Counted from the stretch's first letter, positions 18,187-27,197 are shown. The stretch is DNA of 64,000 nt from Sporomusa sphaeroides DSM 2875 (GCF_001941975.2 NZ_CP146991.1:3283001-3347000), one strand, 5' to 3'. The notes: generated from the letters alone by a model not told the origin. Numbers and translations: made by a program.

Positions 18187-18221
18187 CCTCACGTGTTGCA
18201 AACACCACATCACGTGTTGCA
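18175..18221. promoter_or_regulatory. Tandem TGTTGCA elements, probable upstream activator sites
   Basis: TGTTGCA occurs at 18175-18181, 18194-18200 and 18215-18221, spaced 19 and 21 bases, about two helical turns each. The last two are part of a 12-bp direct repeat (TCACGTGTTGCA). They lie about 120-170 bp upstream of the sigma-54 promoter, the usual distance for an enhancer-binding protein. Confidence 0.65.
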
Positions 18222-20126
18222 GATTTTTTTCACCTCGATACGCAGGGCCTTTAATTTCCGGTACAGCGTACTTCTGTCAATGCCAAGGCATTTAGCCGTT
18301 TCCTTCTGGTTATATCCATTTTCGGCAAGCACCCGCAGAATCCGGGCCTTTTCCGAAATATCCTCATGCACGGTTTCGGTGCGGGGGATGATAACTTCTT
18401 CCGGTATATCCAGCATGCTGCGCATCAGTTCACCGGAGATAACATTCTCCTTGGCCACAACTACGATGCGTTCCATAACATTGCGAAGCTGGCGGATATT
18501 GCCCGGCCAATCATAAACACGAATATATTCCTTAGCTTCCGGGCTCAAAGTTACCGACCGGAAAAATCTGCGGTTATAGGTAGTAATGAAATATTCGGCA
18601 ATACTGACGGCATCGCCGGCACGATCTTTTAAGACCGGCAGTTCCAAGGGCAATACATTGATCCGGTAATAAAGATCTTCTCTAAATTGGCCGTCTTTCA
18701 CCAATTGCGCCAGATTCTTATTGGTAGCCGCAATAATCCTGACATCAACCGGCAGATATTTATCATCCCCCAGCCGCATTACCCGCCGCTCCTGAATCAC
18801 GCGCAGCAGGCTTGTCTGCGCTAATTTCCCCATCTCGCCAATTTCATCTAAAAAAAGGGTGCCGCCATGGGCCAGCTCAAAAAATCCGGCTTTGCCCTTC
18901 CTGTTGGCTCCGGTAAACGCGCCCTCCACATGGCCAAATAATTCACTTTCCAATATGCTGGAGGGAATGGCCCCGCAATTTACCGCAACAAAAGGCCGCT
19001 GCCGCCGGCTGCTGGCATTATGAATACTTTGCGCAAACATTTCCTTGCCTGTCCCTGACGCGCCCATAATTAATACAGTGGCGTCTGTAGCGGCGTACTC
19101 CTCGGCAATTCGCTTTACTTCCGTCATCTTGGCCGATGACCCCAGAATGTCGCTCAGACGGTATTGAGCGGTGAGTCCTTTGCTATAAATTTCTTTGCGG
19201 ATCGTAGCTTCCATTGCCACGATTTGTCCTACATCTTCAATCGTAATCATGACACCGGTGACATGGGCGTCAATCGTGATAGGGATAATGTTGGCCACCA
19301 GCTTGCGGCCGTTGAACTCGATAAGCTCGCCAAGCCCGGCCTGGCCGCTCTGCAAAGTCCTGTCCACAGGCAAGGACGGACATATTTCCTCAATATTCCT
19401 GCCGACAGCAGCGACTGCCTTACACCCCAACAGCCGCTCGGCGGCATTATTAAATACCTCAACACTTTTTTCACAATCAATGCCAATGATCCCCTGAACG
19501 GAATAATCAATCAAAACCCGGAATTTTTGCAGCCGCTCTTTTTCAATCTTTCGGGCATAGGACACGCTATTGGCCTGAAGAAAGGCTGTCCGGAAGGAAT
19601 CTTTGCCGGAAACCAGCAGAACGGTTTTAGACCCCAGGCTGGCCGCCAGTCTGTTGATCTCGATTCCGCCAATGATAACATCTGTTTGCACGCTAAGCGC
19701 GCGGTGAACCTCTTTGGCAAAATCCAGGGCCGAGCACACAGGATAAATCGTTAAATCAATATCTGTTACTTTACTAAAGACCTCAATACTGTAAATCATA
19801 TTACTAAAAGCCAATACCCCGATTTTGGGGTTGCTTTTCCCGGTAATAACCTGTGCGGCAAGCAAGGCTTCCGCTAAATCCTGAATAGTGATGGGTATTT
19901 CGATAAGCGGTATCTTTATCTCAGAATCAAGGATGAGCTTGGCCGTACCGCCCCGGGTAACAATAACGTCAAAGCCATCGGCCTCTGCCTGTCTGGCTAT
20001 CTCAACTCCCTCTTGCAAGCCCCCCAGAAAAGTCTCAACCTTCTCCCCCATTCCTAATTCTGCAATTACTTCCCGGCCTACCACCAGCATCTCGGGCGAG
20101 GGTGCTATGAAGGCAATTTTCCCCAT
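18210..20126 (-). CDS. Sigma-54 activator with PrpR-type sensor and PAS domain
   Basis: A protein of 638 aa. The N-terminal PrpR_N sensor domain (about 1-190, '[12 protein letters not shown]') is followed by a PAS domain (about 200-300). The AAA+ domain (about 325-555) has Walker A 'GASGTGKE', the sigma-54 contact loop 'GAFTGA' and 'LFLDEIGEM'. A Fis-type HTH ends the protein (about 600-635, '[20 protein letters not shown]'). All parts needed to open sigma-54 promoters are intact. PrpR_N domains bind small organic acids. The gene lies directly upstream of gudD and its promoter, so it very probably controls that operon. Confidence 0.9.
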   Translation of the reverse strand: MGKIAFIAPSPEMLVVGREVIAELGMGEKVETFLGGLQEGVEIARQAEADGFDVIVTRGGTAKLILDSEIKIPLIEIPITIQDLAEALLAAQVITGKSNPKIGVLAFSNMIYSIEVFSKVTDIDLTIYPVCSALDFAKEVHRALSVQTDVIIGGIEINRLAASLGSKTVLLVSGKDSFRTAFLQANSVSYARKIEKERLQKFRVLIDYSVQGIIGIDCEKSVEVFNNAAERLLGCKAVAAVGRNIEEICPSLPVDRTLQSGQAGLGELIEFNGRKLVANIIPITIDAHVTGVMITIEDVGQIVAMEATIRKEIYSKGLTAQYRLSDILGSSAKMTEVKRIAEEYAATDATVLIMGASGTGKEMFAQSIHNASSRRQRPFVAVNCGAIPSSILESELFGHVEGAFTGANRKGKAGFFELAHGGTLFLDEIGEMGKLAQTSLLRVIQERRVMRLGDDKYLPVDVRIIAATNKNLAQLVKDGQFREDLYYRINVLPLELPVLKDRAGDAVSIAEYFITTYNRRFFRSVTLSPEAKEYIRVYDWPGNIRQLRNVMERIVVVAKENVISGELMRSMLDIPEEVIIPRTETVHEDISEKARILRVLAENGYNQKETAKCLGIDRSTLYRKLKALRIEVKKICNT

Positions 20127-20536
20127 TTACATCACCTGGCTTATCTACTTTTCTACATTATAACATAATGTGTATGGACTAAGCTAACTATGCAGACAGC
20201 GCAATACAGGCCCATATGCCCTCTGCTAAAACCCGCTGACGCCGGTCCTTACAACTGCTGACATTATTGAGGCGCCAAACTTATGCATTCCAGACAAAAA
20301 TAAACAGGCCGCCGACCCGAAGGCAGACGGCTTGTATTTTGGGGCTATGGCACAAACCGGTAATCTAAGCGGGCGATACTCATAGATTCGTTGTGCATAA
20401 TAATGACAGGATAAAGCAAACTCAGCTCCAGTTGGATATAACCCAGCTGAACGTCAGCCGCCCTCATCCAGGGACTTAGCTGTCTTTAACTCCTGCTTGA
20501 ATTGCAAGTGCGGAGCAGTTTAGTCACAGGATAATG
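20127..20536. other. Intergenic region without a convincing gene
   Basis: TTATAATG near 20157-20164 (minus) is a likely -10 for the activator gene. A hairpin at 20304-20335 (ACAGGCCG/CGGCTTGT) is followed by ATTTT on the plus strand. A minus-strand ORF of 40 codons (20467-20345) has protein-like composition but no ribosome site, and I do not call it a gene. Confidence 0.4.
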
Positions 20537-20653
20537 TTAGCAGGTTGAATTGCAATCATTATTGAACGAGCAGAATAAGAGAATGATTATAATGATGATT
20601 ATAATCCAGCTATTACTGCCATTGCCGCAGCCACCGCCAAAACCGAATCCCAT
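20537..20653 (-). CDS. YjcZ-like small membrane protein
   Basis: A protein of 38 aa: a glycine-rich head MGFGFGGGCGNG, a run of eight isoleucines forming one membrane span, and a short cysteine-containing tail. The 'MGFGxGGG' head plus a single span is the layout of the YjcZ-type sporulation proteins of Firmicutes. A strong AAAGGAGGTT site precedes the ATG. The gene stands alone. Function is unknown; a role in the spore is inferred from the family resemblance. Confidence 0.65.
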   Translation of the reverse strand: MGFGFGGGCGNGSNSWIIIIIIIILLFCSFNNDCNSTC

Positions 20654-20840
20654 AAGTATAAACCTCCTTTTTGTGTGATAGGGGAGATATTACATGCTAT
20701 GAACCAGGGGGGAGTTTTGTTACTGGGCCGGCAAAAAATTAGCAAGCCGGATGGGAAAAGATAAATAGGAAAAGACTATCCATGCCAACAAAAATTTGAT
20801 AAAATATAGGTACAAGCATTATATCTAGGGAGGGATTGAA

Positions 20841-20987
20841 ATGAGAGCATCTTTTCTCAGTTCTGTTGAAAAATCACTAGATACTTTGCACTTCTTCTAT
20901 CGCGCCGCTCCATTCATTCTAGGAATTTGTTTTGCAATTGCAGCATTGGTTTTTTATATATTAGCCCTTTCCATTCTTGGAAAGTGA
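20841..20987 (+). CDS. Small single-span membrane protein
   Basis: A protein of 48 aa: a polar N-terminal 20 residues followed by one membrane span (about 24-46). AGGGAGGG lies seven bases before the ATG, TATAAT-like sequence lies further upstream and a hairpin terminator follows. These signals support a real monocistronic gene. I do not recognise the family. Confidence 0.6.
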   Translation: MRASFLSSVEKSLDTLHFFYRAAPFILGICFAIAALVFYILALSILGK

Positions 20988-20996
20988 GTCAAAATG

Positions 20997-21025
20997 AACC
21001 TGCCTACCGGGTGGGTTCTTTTTTT
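20997..21025 (+). terminator. Terminator after the 48-aa protein gene
   Basis: AACCTGCC pairs with GGTGGGTT around a five-base loop and is followed by CTTTTTTT. Confidence 0.75.
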
Positions 21026-21105
21026 GCGTATACGCCAAAATATAAACAGCCCCCGCTTCCGGCCACTGGCCGAGAGCTGGAGCTGTTGCAAAGGATGTAC
21101 TGCAA

Positions 21106-22383
21106 TTATTTTCTGGCAAAAGTCACCATTTCCGGTTCTGCCTGCAAAAACAGTTGTGATTGGGCCGGCTGGGTTTGGGCGACTACCCGGCCCTGCCGCA
21201 GCGAGTAACGCACAGGAACCTGACGGCGGATGGCATCATAGCCGTCGGTGGCCGGCAAGATAATCAGATTGGCCGGTTTCCCGGCCTCAATGCCGTAGGT
21301 GTCAAGAATATGCAGGGTTCTGGCACTATTATGGGTTATCAGTTGCAAGGCGGCAGCAATTTGGTCATACCCCATCAACTGGCATACATGCAGCCCCATA
21401 TGCAGCACCTGCAGCATATTGCCGGTCCCGAGCGGATACCAGGGATCGACAATATCATCATGGCCAAAACAAACATTCAGGCCGGCTTCAAGCAGTTCTT
21501 TCACCCGGGTAATACCGCGGCGTTTAGGATAGGTATCAAAACGCCCCTGCAAATGGATATTGACCAACGGGTTGGCGACAAAATTAATATCAGCCAGTTT
21601 CAGCAGGCGGAACAACTTGTAGGCATAAGCATTGTTATAGGAATGCATGGCCGTGGTATGGCTGGCCGTCACTCGTTCGCCCATGCCTCTCTCGTACGCC
21701 TCGGTTGCTACAACTTCGATAAAGCGAGATTGCTCATCGTCAATTTCATCACAGTGAACATCAACCAGGCGGTTATACTTTTCCGCCAGGTCAAAGGCTT
21801 GTTTGACCGATTGTACACCATATTCCCGGGTAAATTCGAAGTGTGGAATGGCACCGACAACATCGGCGCCCATAACCAGCGACTCTTCCAATAGTTCAAA
21901 GCCCCGCGGGAAGGAGCCGATGCCCTCCTGGGGGAAAGCTACAATCTGTAAATCCATCCAGGGCGCCATTTCAGCTTTTACTTCCAGCATGGCCTGCAAA
22001 GCCACCAGTTGCGGGTCAGTTACGTCAACATGGGTTCTTACATGCTGGATACCCTGGGCCAGCTGCCATTTTAACGCCTCCGTCGCCCGGGCCTTGATGT
22101 CGGCACGCGACAGCAGCTGCTTTCTTTCCGACCAGCAGGCTATGCCTTCAAACAGTGTGCCACTGGCATTCCATCTTGGTTCGCCGGCGGTTAGCACCGC
22201 GTCAAGATGCACATGCGGTTCAACGAACGGCGGCAGCACCAGACCACCCTCAGCATCAATCATGTCTTCCCCGTTTCCGGCAAGACCGTCTGCTTGTGCG
22301 GTAATACTCACTATCTGACCGGCCTTAATAGCAATTTCCCACAAACCTTCTTTTCCGCATAAACGCGCATTCCGGATATACAT
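21106..22383 (-). CDS. codA: Cytosine deaminase
   Basis: A protein of 425 aa (E. coli CodA 427). It hydrolyses cytosine to uracil and ammonia. Metal ligands are visible in '[10 protein letters not shown]' (HxH near residue 57), 'DVHCDEIDD' (His and the catalytic Glu, near 207) and '[10 protein letters not shown]' (Asp near 306). It follows codB by four bases and shares its leader control. Confidence 0.88.
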   Translation of the reverse strand: MYIRNARLCGKEGLWEIAIKAGQIVSITAQADGLAGNGEDMIDAEGGLVLPPFVEPHVHLDAVLTAGEPRWNASGTLFEGIACWSERKQLLSRADIKARATEALKWQLAQGIQHVRTHVDVTDPQLVALQAMLEVKAEMAPWMDLQIVAFPQEGIGSFPRGFELLEESLVMGADVVGAIPHFEFTREYGVQSVKQAFDLAEKYNRLVDVHCDEIDDEQSRFIEVVATEAYERGMGERVTASHTTAMHSYNNAYAYKLFRLLKLADINFVANPLVNIHLQGRFDTYPKRRGITRVKELLEAGLNVCFGHDDIVDPWYPLGTGNMLQVLHMGLHVCQLMGYDQIAAALQLITHNSARTLHILDTYGIEAGKPANLIILPATDGYDAIRRQVPVRYSLRQGRVVAQTQPAQSQLFLQAEPEMVTFARK

Positions 22384-22387
22384 GGGC

Positions 22388-23656
22388 TTACCCTGCCTTT
22401 CGCGGCTGCATGGCAGACTCTTTCGCTGTCCCCCGTAAAGCTGACAGCGTTACATATACGATCCCGGAGCCAAGAATGGCGTTAACCGGCGGAATTCCCG
22501 GCGCGAAGTGGGCTAATGCCACACCGCCGGCCCAGGCGGCAAGCGCATGCCATCTTACGGCTTCAAACTGCATGTCGGCAATGGGCGGATAACATCTGCG
22601 CTGTACCAGGAAGTAGTCGGCAATAATGATGCCGCCGATGGGGGGCAGTGTTGACCCCAGGAAGGTCAGAAAACCGATAAAATTAGTATATAGCCAAAAA
22701 GCAAGCAGCGTCCCGATGAAGCCGTTGAACAGGACAAGCTTCTGTTTCGGTATGCCGGTAATATTCGAAAACCCGAGACCGGAAGCATATAAGGCATTGT
22801 CATTGGTTGTCCAGATATTCAGACCAAGAATAATAATTGCCGGAACAATCAGCCCTTGCAAAAACATAACCTCAGAGATATCAGCCTGACCGGTAGCGGC
22901 AGCCCCCATCGCGCCAAACAAAAACATCAGCGAATTGCCGAGAAAGAAGGCGATGACTGTTGTGGACACACCGACAGTCCTGGTTTTGGCAAACCGGGTA
23001 AAATCAGGCGATAGCGTGCCGCCGCTGATGAAAGAACCGACACAGATCGTCAGTGCCGTAGCAAAGGATAGCTTTTCGGCCGGCTCCAGCAGCATTAAGG
23101 CTTGCAAGCCGCCGATGGATTCCACGGCATTACCCACAGAATAAGCTCCCAGCAGGGCAATGGAGGGCACAGCAATCACACTCAGGATAGTTAAGGCCTT
23201 AATTCCCCAGTAGGCGGTTGTCGACATGAGCAGCCCGCCGACGACAATCAATAGATACAGGTTCAGACCGGTAACCTTTTGCACCGGCAGGGCAAACATA
23301 ACTACACCGACGCCAAACCAGCCGACTTGCGTCACTGACAGCATCAGCGATGCGAGTTGCGAGCCCTTCTCGCCAAACGCGTATCTTGCCAGCAGATGGG
23401 TCGACAACCCGGTACTGGCCGCAATATAACTCAAGGCCCCGGTATAAATACCCAAAAGAATATTGCCGCCCAGGACTGCAAAAATAAATTCCCAGGCAGT
23501 CAAGCCGGCACCCAGTGTGCCACCGGCCCACATGCTGGCACTAAAAAAGGTAAAACCAACCATCAGCACAAACATGGACCAAAACCCGCGTCTTTCCGTT
23601 TGCGGCACCTCGGATAATGAAAAATCGCGATCAACAAGCTGAACATTTTCTTTCAT
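22388..23656 (-). CDS. codB: Cytosine permease (NCS1 family)
   Basis: A protein of 422 aa with twelve membrane spans, of the nucleobase:cation symporter-1 family. The N-terminal '[21 protein letters not shown]' region and '[13 protein letters not shown]' near residue 235 match CodB. The start at 23656 lies behind TGAGGAGG; an upstream in-frame ATG falls inside the RNA leader. It forms an operon with codA and is probably controlled by the PyrR-type leader directly upstream. Confidence 0.88.
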   Translation of the reverse strand: MKENVQLVDRDFSLSEVPQTERRGFWSMFVLMVGFTFFSASMWAGGTLGAGLTAWEFIFAVLGGNILLGIYTGALSYIAASTGLSTHLLARYAFGEKGSQLASLMLSVTQVGWFGVGVVMFALPVQKVTGLNLYLLIVVGGLLMSTTAYWGIKALTILSVIAVPSIALLGAYSVGNAVESIGGLQALMLLEPAEKLSFATALTICVGSFISGGTLSPDFTRFAKTRTVGVSTTVIAFFLGNSLMFLFGAMGAAATGQADISEVMFLQGLIVPAIIILGLNIWTTNDNALYASGLGFSNITGIPKQKLVLFNGFIGTLLAFWLYTNFIGFLTFLGSTLPPIGGIIIADYFLVQRRCYPPIADMQFEAVRWHALAAWAGGVALAHFAPGIPPVNAILGSGIVYVTLSALRGTAKESAMQPRKAG

Positions 23657-23812
23657 ATTTTTCCTCCTCAGGTCAGGCACCCTGTAGACACGGAAAGGCT
23701 CTCTGCCATTGCTGACAGAGAGCCTTCCACGATAGCTAATACATTGCGTAGCTAATCGCAAATCCGCTCACCTTATCAGCCTCTCTGGACTGCCTTTAAA
23801 GGTGCCTTTTAT
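23657..23812 (-). promoter_or_regulatory. PyrR-type attenuator leader of codBA
   Basis: On the minus strand AGTCCAGAGAGGCTG (23791-23777) matches the conserved PyrR-binding loop. It is followed by a strong hairpin (23728-23692, GGAAGGCTCTCTG with CAGAGAGCC). The CAGAGAG of the PyrR loop can pair instead with CTCTCTG of that hairpin, giving mutually exclusive folds. AGGCACC and GGGTGCC at the two ends can close the whole leader. The hairpin has only a short U-run, so control might be translational. Confidence 0.78.
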
Positions 23813-23908
23813 TTTGTCTTATTATGTCACTAAAAAGGGATGTTGTCAAGGTGTGGACCGACCGTTTAAAAGACAATCGGACGGCAGCCACAGTGGTGGA
23901 ATTTTTGC

Positions 23909-23937
23909 TTGACATGACGAGTTTTAGGATATAATAT
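23909..23937 (+). promoter_or_regulatory. Probable sigma-A promoter of the marR gene
   Basis: TTGACA at 23909-23914 and TAATAT at 23932-23937 with 17 bases between (TATAAT at 23930 is an alternative with 15). The palindrome at 23953-23964 lies at about +10, a repressing position. Confidence 0.55.
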
Positions 23938-23952
23938 AAAGACATCACATAC

Positions 23953-23964
23953 GTGTATATGCAC
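23953..23964. promoter_or_regulatory. MarR operator (upstream of marR gene)
   Basis: GTGTATATGCAC is an imperfect copy of the perfect palindrome GTGTATATACAC found between the marR gene and the next gene. Two matching sites flanking the regulator suggest autoregulation. Confidence 0.6.
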
Positions 23965-23998
23965 ATTAATACAGCTAACTACAGAAAAGGTGATCAAC

Positions 23999-24445
23999 AT
24001 GATGCAATCTGATGCCGGTTATTTCCCGAAGCGGTCCAGCCCCTGTCTGTGTCTCAATATCCGCCGTGCCTCCCGGGCAGTGAGCGCGTTTTATGAAAAG
24101 ATGCTGGAACCCAGCGGACTTAAAATTGCCCAATATTCCCTGCTGCGGCACCTCGAACAAACCGAGCCGGTTACCATTACCAGGCTGGCGCACATCATGC
24201 GGATTGACCGGACTACCTTGAACCGGAATATGAAGCCGCTGCTGAGTGCCGGACTTATTGCCGTTCGTGCGGGCGAAGATCCCCGGTCCCGGCAGGTTGA
24301 GCTTACTGCGGCCGGCAAGTCGGCGCTGGGCAGTGCTTTGGCGCTATGGGACCAGGCCCAGGCATCCTTGCAGGAATATCTGGGTGAAACAGAGACAGCG
24401 CAATTTAACCGTCTGGTTGCCAAGCTGGAAGCGCTGGTGCCCTAA
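23999..24445 (+). CDS. MarR-family transcriptional regulator
   Basis: A protein of 148 aa with the winged-helix fold of MarR proteins: 'LKIAQYSLLRHLEQTEPVTITRLAHIM' region (near residue 38), recognition helix 'RTTLNRNMKPLLSAGLI' and wing 'EDPRSRQVELTAAG'. AAAAGG precedes the ATG at 23999. A four-cysteine-poor N-terminus (SPCLCLNIRRA) is unusual in having two cysteines that could sense redox or metal. Palindromic operators lie on both sides of the gene. Confidence 0.82.
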   Translation: MMQSDAGYFPKRSSPCLCLNIRRASRAVSAFYEKMLEPSGLKIAQYSLLRHLEQTEPVTITRLAHIMRIDRTTLNRNMKPLLSAGLIAVRAGEDPRSRQVELTAAGKSALGSALALWDQAQASLQEYLGETETAQFNRLVAKLEALVP

Positions 24446-24462
24446 TTTTTTTCTTATAACAA

Positions 24463-24474
24463 GTGTATATACAC
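24463..24474. promoter_or_regulatory. MarR operator (upstream of the Fe-S protein gene)
   Basis: The perfect 12-bp palindrome GTGTATATACAC, a near copy of the site upstream of the marR gene. It lies 15 bases before the Shine-Dalgarno sequence of the next gene. Confidence 0.6.
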
Positions 24475-24502
24475 ATAAATAAAGTTACAAGGAGTGTTTA
24501 GA

Positions 24503-25261
24503 TTGGAAGAGCAAATTCGCAATTATATTTTGGATCTGGGTGTGGATGACGTTGGCTTTGCCTGCGCCCAGGACTATCACAGTCCTAAGTCCTACGAAAT
24601 CACCAAACTCCTGCCTGAGGCCAAATCCATCATTGTGCTGGCGTTCAAACCGCTTTCAAGTTGTGAAAGTCCCAGTATGAGCGCAGCTCAGAACGGCTAT
24701 CTGGACTTAGGCTCATTTGCGCGGTCTGCCAGTTATCGGATTTCCCGCTTTCTGGAGCGTAACTACAAGGCCAAAATTGCTACCATGCCTATTGCTTATC
24801 CGTTTGAAATTCATAACGACCGCAAAGCGCTTGCCGATTTTTCCCAGCGGCATGCAGCCGTGGCCGCCGGCTTGGGGTCGTTTGGCCGCCATAATCTGGT
24901 GATTCATCCCCAGTTTGGCACCCGGGTTATTTTCACCAGTATTATTACCAACCTCACTTTGCAGCCTTCACCCCAATGTGAAGATTTTTGCACCCAATGC
25001 AATCTCTGTGTTGAAAATTGCCCTGCCCGCGCCTTAGACGAGGCGGGAAAAACCGATATCAGGAAATGTTTGGGGCATTCCCAGCCTTATGGCCTGATAG
25101 CGGATATTACATTCCAGTTACAGCAACTAGGGCGTTCCCCGGAGGAACAAAAGCAGATGCTTATGGACGAACAATATGCCCGGTTGCGGCAGGCGGCGCA
25201 TTTAGGCAACCAGTATATGTGCTTCAACTGTCTCAAGAGCTGTCCAATAGGATTAGCCTAG
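24503..25261 (+). CDS. 4Fe-4S double-cluster protein (QueG-like)
   Basis: A protein of 252 aa of the epoxyqueuosine-reductase-like group. Two cysteine clusters near the C-terminus carry Fe-S motifs: 'CEDFCTQCNLCVENCP' (near residue 158) and 'MCFNCLKSCPIG' (end). AAGGAG at 24489-24494 places the start at TTG 24503; a GTG at 24494 would overlap that site. The function is not established. The MarR palindrome upstream and the DUF1638 gene 28 bases downstream suggest a small regulated operon linked to corrinoid methyl metabolism. Confidence 0.65.
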   Translation: MEEQIRNYILDLGVDDVGFACAQDYHSPKSYEITKLLPEAKSIIVLAFKPLSSCESPSMSAAQNGYLDLGSFARSASYRISRFLERNYKAKIATMPIAYPFEIHNDRKALADFSQRHAAVAAGLGSFGRHNLVIHPQFGTRVIFTSIITNLTLQPSPQCEDFCTQCNLCVENCPARALDEAGKTDIRKCLGHSQPYGLIADITFQLQQLGRSPEEQKQMLMDEQYARLRQAAHLGNQYMCFNCLKSCPIGLA

Positions 25262-25289
25262 AGCGTAAATATAAACAGGGAGCCAGCCA

Positions 25290-25892
25290 ATGATGAAAAT
25301 ATGTTTCCTGGCCTGCGAAATTTATCAGCCTGAATTAGAGCAGGTTTTAGCGCAAATTAAGCAGGAAAAGTTGTACTCATGCGAACTGGAGCTAACCTAT
25401 CTGCCAGCAAAATTGCATGTGGATTTAAAAAAATTGAAAACGGCTGTCCTTCAGGCGCTGGATACTGTAGCTGCTGACCGCATCATCCTGCTCTATGGTT
25501 CCAAATGTCACCCCGAGTTTGATGAGTTTTTGCAAAATTATCCGGTAATCCGGTTCGAGCCGGCTAACTGTATTGAGTTGATTCTGGGTGAACACAGCCA
25601 GGATTCCCGGACTTTTTGCCTGACTTCCGGCTGGATGCTCAAATGGCGGGAAATTTTCGACACCGGCTGGGGTGTGGATGAGGTTGCCATGCGCCAGAGT
25701 TTTGCCTGTTATGACAGGATATTGTTTACAGATACCGGTGTAAGCGAAATTACCGATGAACAACTGCTGGATTTTTTTGAACATACCCGGATTCCCATTG
25801 AAGTGGAGCAAGGAGGATTGGCCGCTTTTAAAGCGGCTATTACAACAGCCATCCGGCAAGCCATATTGACCGGGAAACAAGGGCAGGTATGA
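25290..25892 (+). CDS. DUF1638 protein
   Basis: A protein of 200 aa with the DUF1638 features 'FLACEIYQPEL' at the start, 'ILLYGSKCHPE' (near residue 67) and 'CLTSGWMLKW' (near 112). Several conserved cysteines could hold a cofactor. DUF1638 genes are frequent neighbours of corrinoid methyltransferases in anaerobes; their biochemical role is unproven. A degenerate piece of a second copy lies at 27129-27175. Confidence 0.72.
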   Translation: MMKICFLACEIYQPELEQVLAQIKQEKLYSCELELTYLPAKLHVDLKKLKTAVLQALDTVAADRIILLYGSKCHPEFDEFLQNYPVIRFEPANCIELILGEHSQDSRTFCLTSGWMLKWREIFDTGWGVDEVAMRQSFACYDRILFTDTGVSEITDEQLLDFFEHTRIPIEVEQGGLAAFKAAITTAIRQAILTGKQGQV

Positions 25893-25908
25893 CGAGTCCG
25901 CAAAAAAA

Positions 25909-25962
25909 GGTAAGCATTCCTGGTTCGAACCGCCATCGAACTAAGACTGCTTACCCTTTTTT
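25909..25962 (+). terminator. Terminator after DUF1638 gene
   Basis: GGTAAGCA (25909-25916) pairs with TGCTTACC (25948-25955), enclosing a nested GTTCGA/TCGAAC stem, followed by CTTTTTT. The inner GGTTCGAACC resembles a tRNA T-arm but no tRNA is present. Confidence 0.8.
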
Positions 25963-26192
25963 ATAAACATTCCATAATTAGCCAAATTTTGCATCGTAAT
26001 ACATTACTAATTACCCAGACGGAATCAATCGAATCTGGTACCTTCCTCACTGGCTGAAGTGGTTAGGGATGATCCAGTTTGGGGTATTAAGGTCTTGGTT
26101 GACATTTTTTTTGCATAAATCGAGCAGAATTTTTTGCATATTCTGCATAGTGCTGTTATACTTGGAGAAACAATTTTTTTAAGGGGGCTAAT

Positions 26193-27035
26193 ATGGAAAA
26201 AGACAATGTAATAAAAATGAATCTCAAAAATGGTGAAAAATTTACTAAAGTGTTACTTCCGTTTGTGTTAGCAGGAATTATTCTCTTGCTCCTGGCTTTC
26301 AACTCGATTGTTATTGTACAAGCCGGTACCCGTGGAATCGTACTCCAGTTGGGAGCAGTGCAACCTTTGGTCTTGAATGAAGGACTCCATTTTAAAATTC
26401 CGTTCGTCCAACAAGTCATCCCCGTTGATGTGCGGGTTGGCAAAGCCCAGTCAGATCAAACTGCCGCTTCCAGGGACCTGCAAATTGTGACCACTACGAT
26501 TGCAGTAAACTTTCACCTGGTACCTGACGAGGTCAATACGCTTTACCAGAATGTCGGGTTAGCCTATGAAGACCGCATTGTAGCCCCGGCTATTGGCGAG
26601 GCCGTTAAAGCTGTTACTGCTCAGTACACGGCGGAAGAACTGATTTCCAAACGGTCAGAGGTTAGCGCCAAAGTCAAGGAAACCCTGGCCGCCAAACTGT
26701 CAACCTACCATATGGCACTTGATGAAATCAATATTACCGAATTCAAATTCAGCACAGAATACAATAATGCCATTGAACAAAAGCAAATTGCTGAACAAAA
26801 TGCCTTAAAGGCTAAGCTTGACCTCCAGCGTATCGCCGTTGAGGCTCAGCAAAAAGTTGAGCGGGCCAAAGCGGAGGCTGAATCCCTGCGCCTGCAAAAG
26901 CAAGAGGTTACACAGGAATTGATTGACTTAAGACGCATTGAAGCGCAAATGAGGGCTATTGAGAAATGGGATGGCAAAATGCCTTCAGTAACAGGGGGAG
27001 CCACCCCGTTCATTGATATCAATCAAGTGAAATAA
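26193..27035 (+). CDS. Prohibitin-like SPFH membrane protein
   Basis: A protein of 280 aa. One N-terminal membrane span (about residues 22-45) is followed by an SPFH/band 7 domain ('VVQAGTRGIVLQLGAVQPLVLNEGLHFKIP' region, about 45-210) and an alanine/glutamate-rich coiled coil (about 195-255). Prohibitin-type proteins assemble as membrane rings and often act with proteases or membrane domains. AAGGGGG precedes the ATG. It is monocistronic, closed by a strong terminator. Confidence 0.85.
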   Translation: MEKDNVIKMNLKNGEKFTKVLLPFVLAGIILLLLAFNSIVIVQAGTRGIVLQLGAVQPLVLNEGLHFKIPFVQQVIPVDVRVGKAQSDQTAASRDLQIVTTTIAVNFHLVPDEVNTLYQNVGLAYEDRIVAPAIGEAVKAVTAQYTAEELISKRSEVSAKVKETLAAKLSTYHMALDEINITEFKFSTEYNNAIEQKQIAEQNALKAKLDLQRIAVEAQQKVERAKAEAESLRLQKQEVTQELIDLRRIEAQMRAIEKWDGKMPSVTGGATPFIDINQVK

Positions 27036-27080
27036 CCCCTGATTATACTGGCACCTCCGCGGAAGCAACTACAAATAATT

Positions 27081-27118
27081 GTGAGTCAAGGAACTGTTCC
27101 TTGACTCACGTTTTTTTT
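27081..27118 (+). terminator. Terminator after the SPFH gene
   Basis: A perfect 14-bp inverted repeat (GTGAGTCAAGGAAC) followed by G and eight T. Its sequence resembles palindromes at 27899-27924 and 30334-30356. Confidence 0.9.
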
Positions 27119-27128
27119 AGGAGCGCTT

Positions 27129-27175
27129 ATTCTCATGTGAACTGGAGCCAGCCTATCTGGCGGCAAAAGTGAAGC
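27129..27175 (+). pseudogene. Vestigial DUF1638 fragment
   Basis: In one frame it reads about SCELEPAYLAAKVKH, close to SCELELTYLPAKLHV of the DUF1638 protein at 25.3 kb, and most of about 45 bases match 25374-25420. No start, stop or rest of the gene is present. It looks like a deletion remnant of a second copy. Confidence 0.55.
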
Positions 27176-27197
27176 ATAGCATCCGGTACTGCTTCAC
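27165..27197 (-). terminator. Terminator of the B12-reactivation-domain gene
   Basis: On the minus strand GTGAAGCA...TGCTTCAC is followed by TTTT; the hairpin overlaps the stop codon at 27194. Confidence 0.7.

Noticed and set aside
20345-20467. Minus-strand ORF of 40 codons (MRAADVQLGYIQLEL...)
   Set aside because: Protein-like composition, but no Shine-Dalgarno sequence, no promoter and no family I recognise.
25909-25962. Possible tRNA remnant (GGTTCGAACC like a T-arm)
   Set aside because: The sequence is explained by a nested terminator hairpin; no acceptor or anticodon stem.
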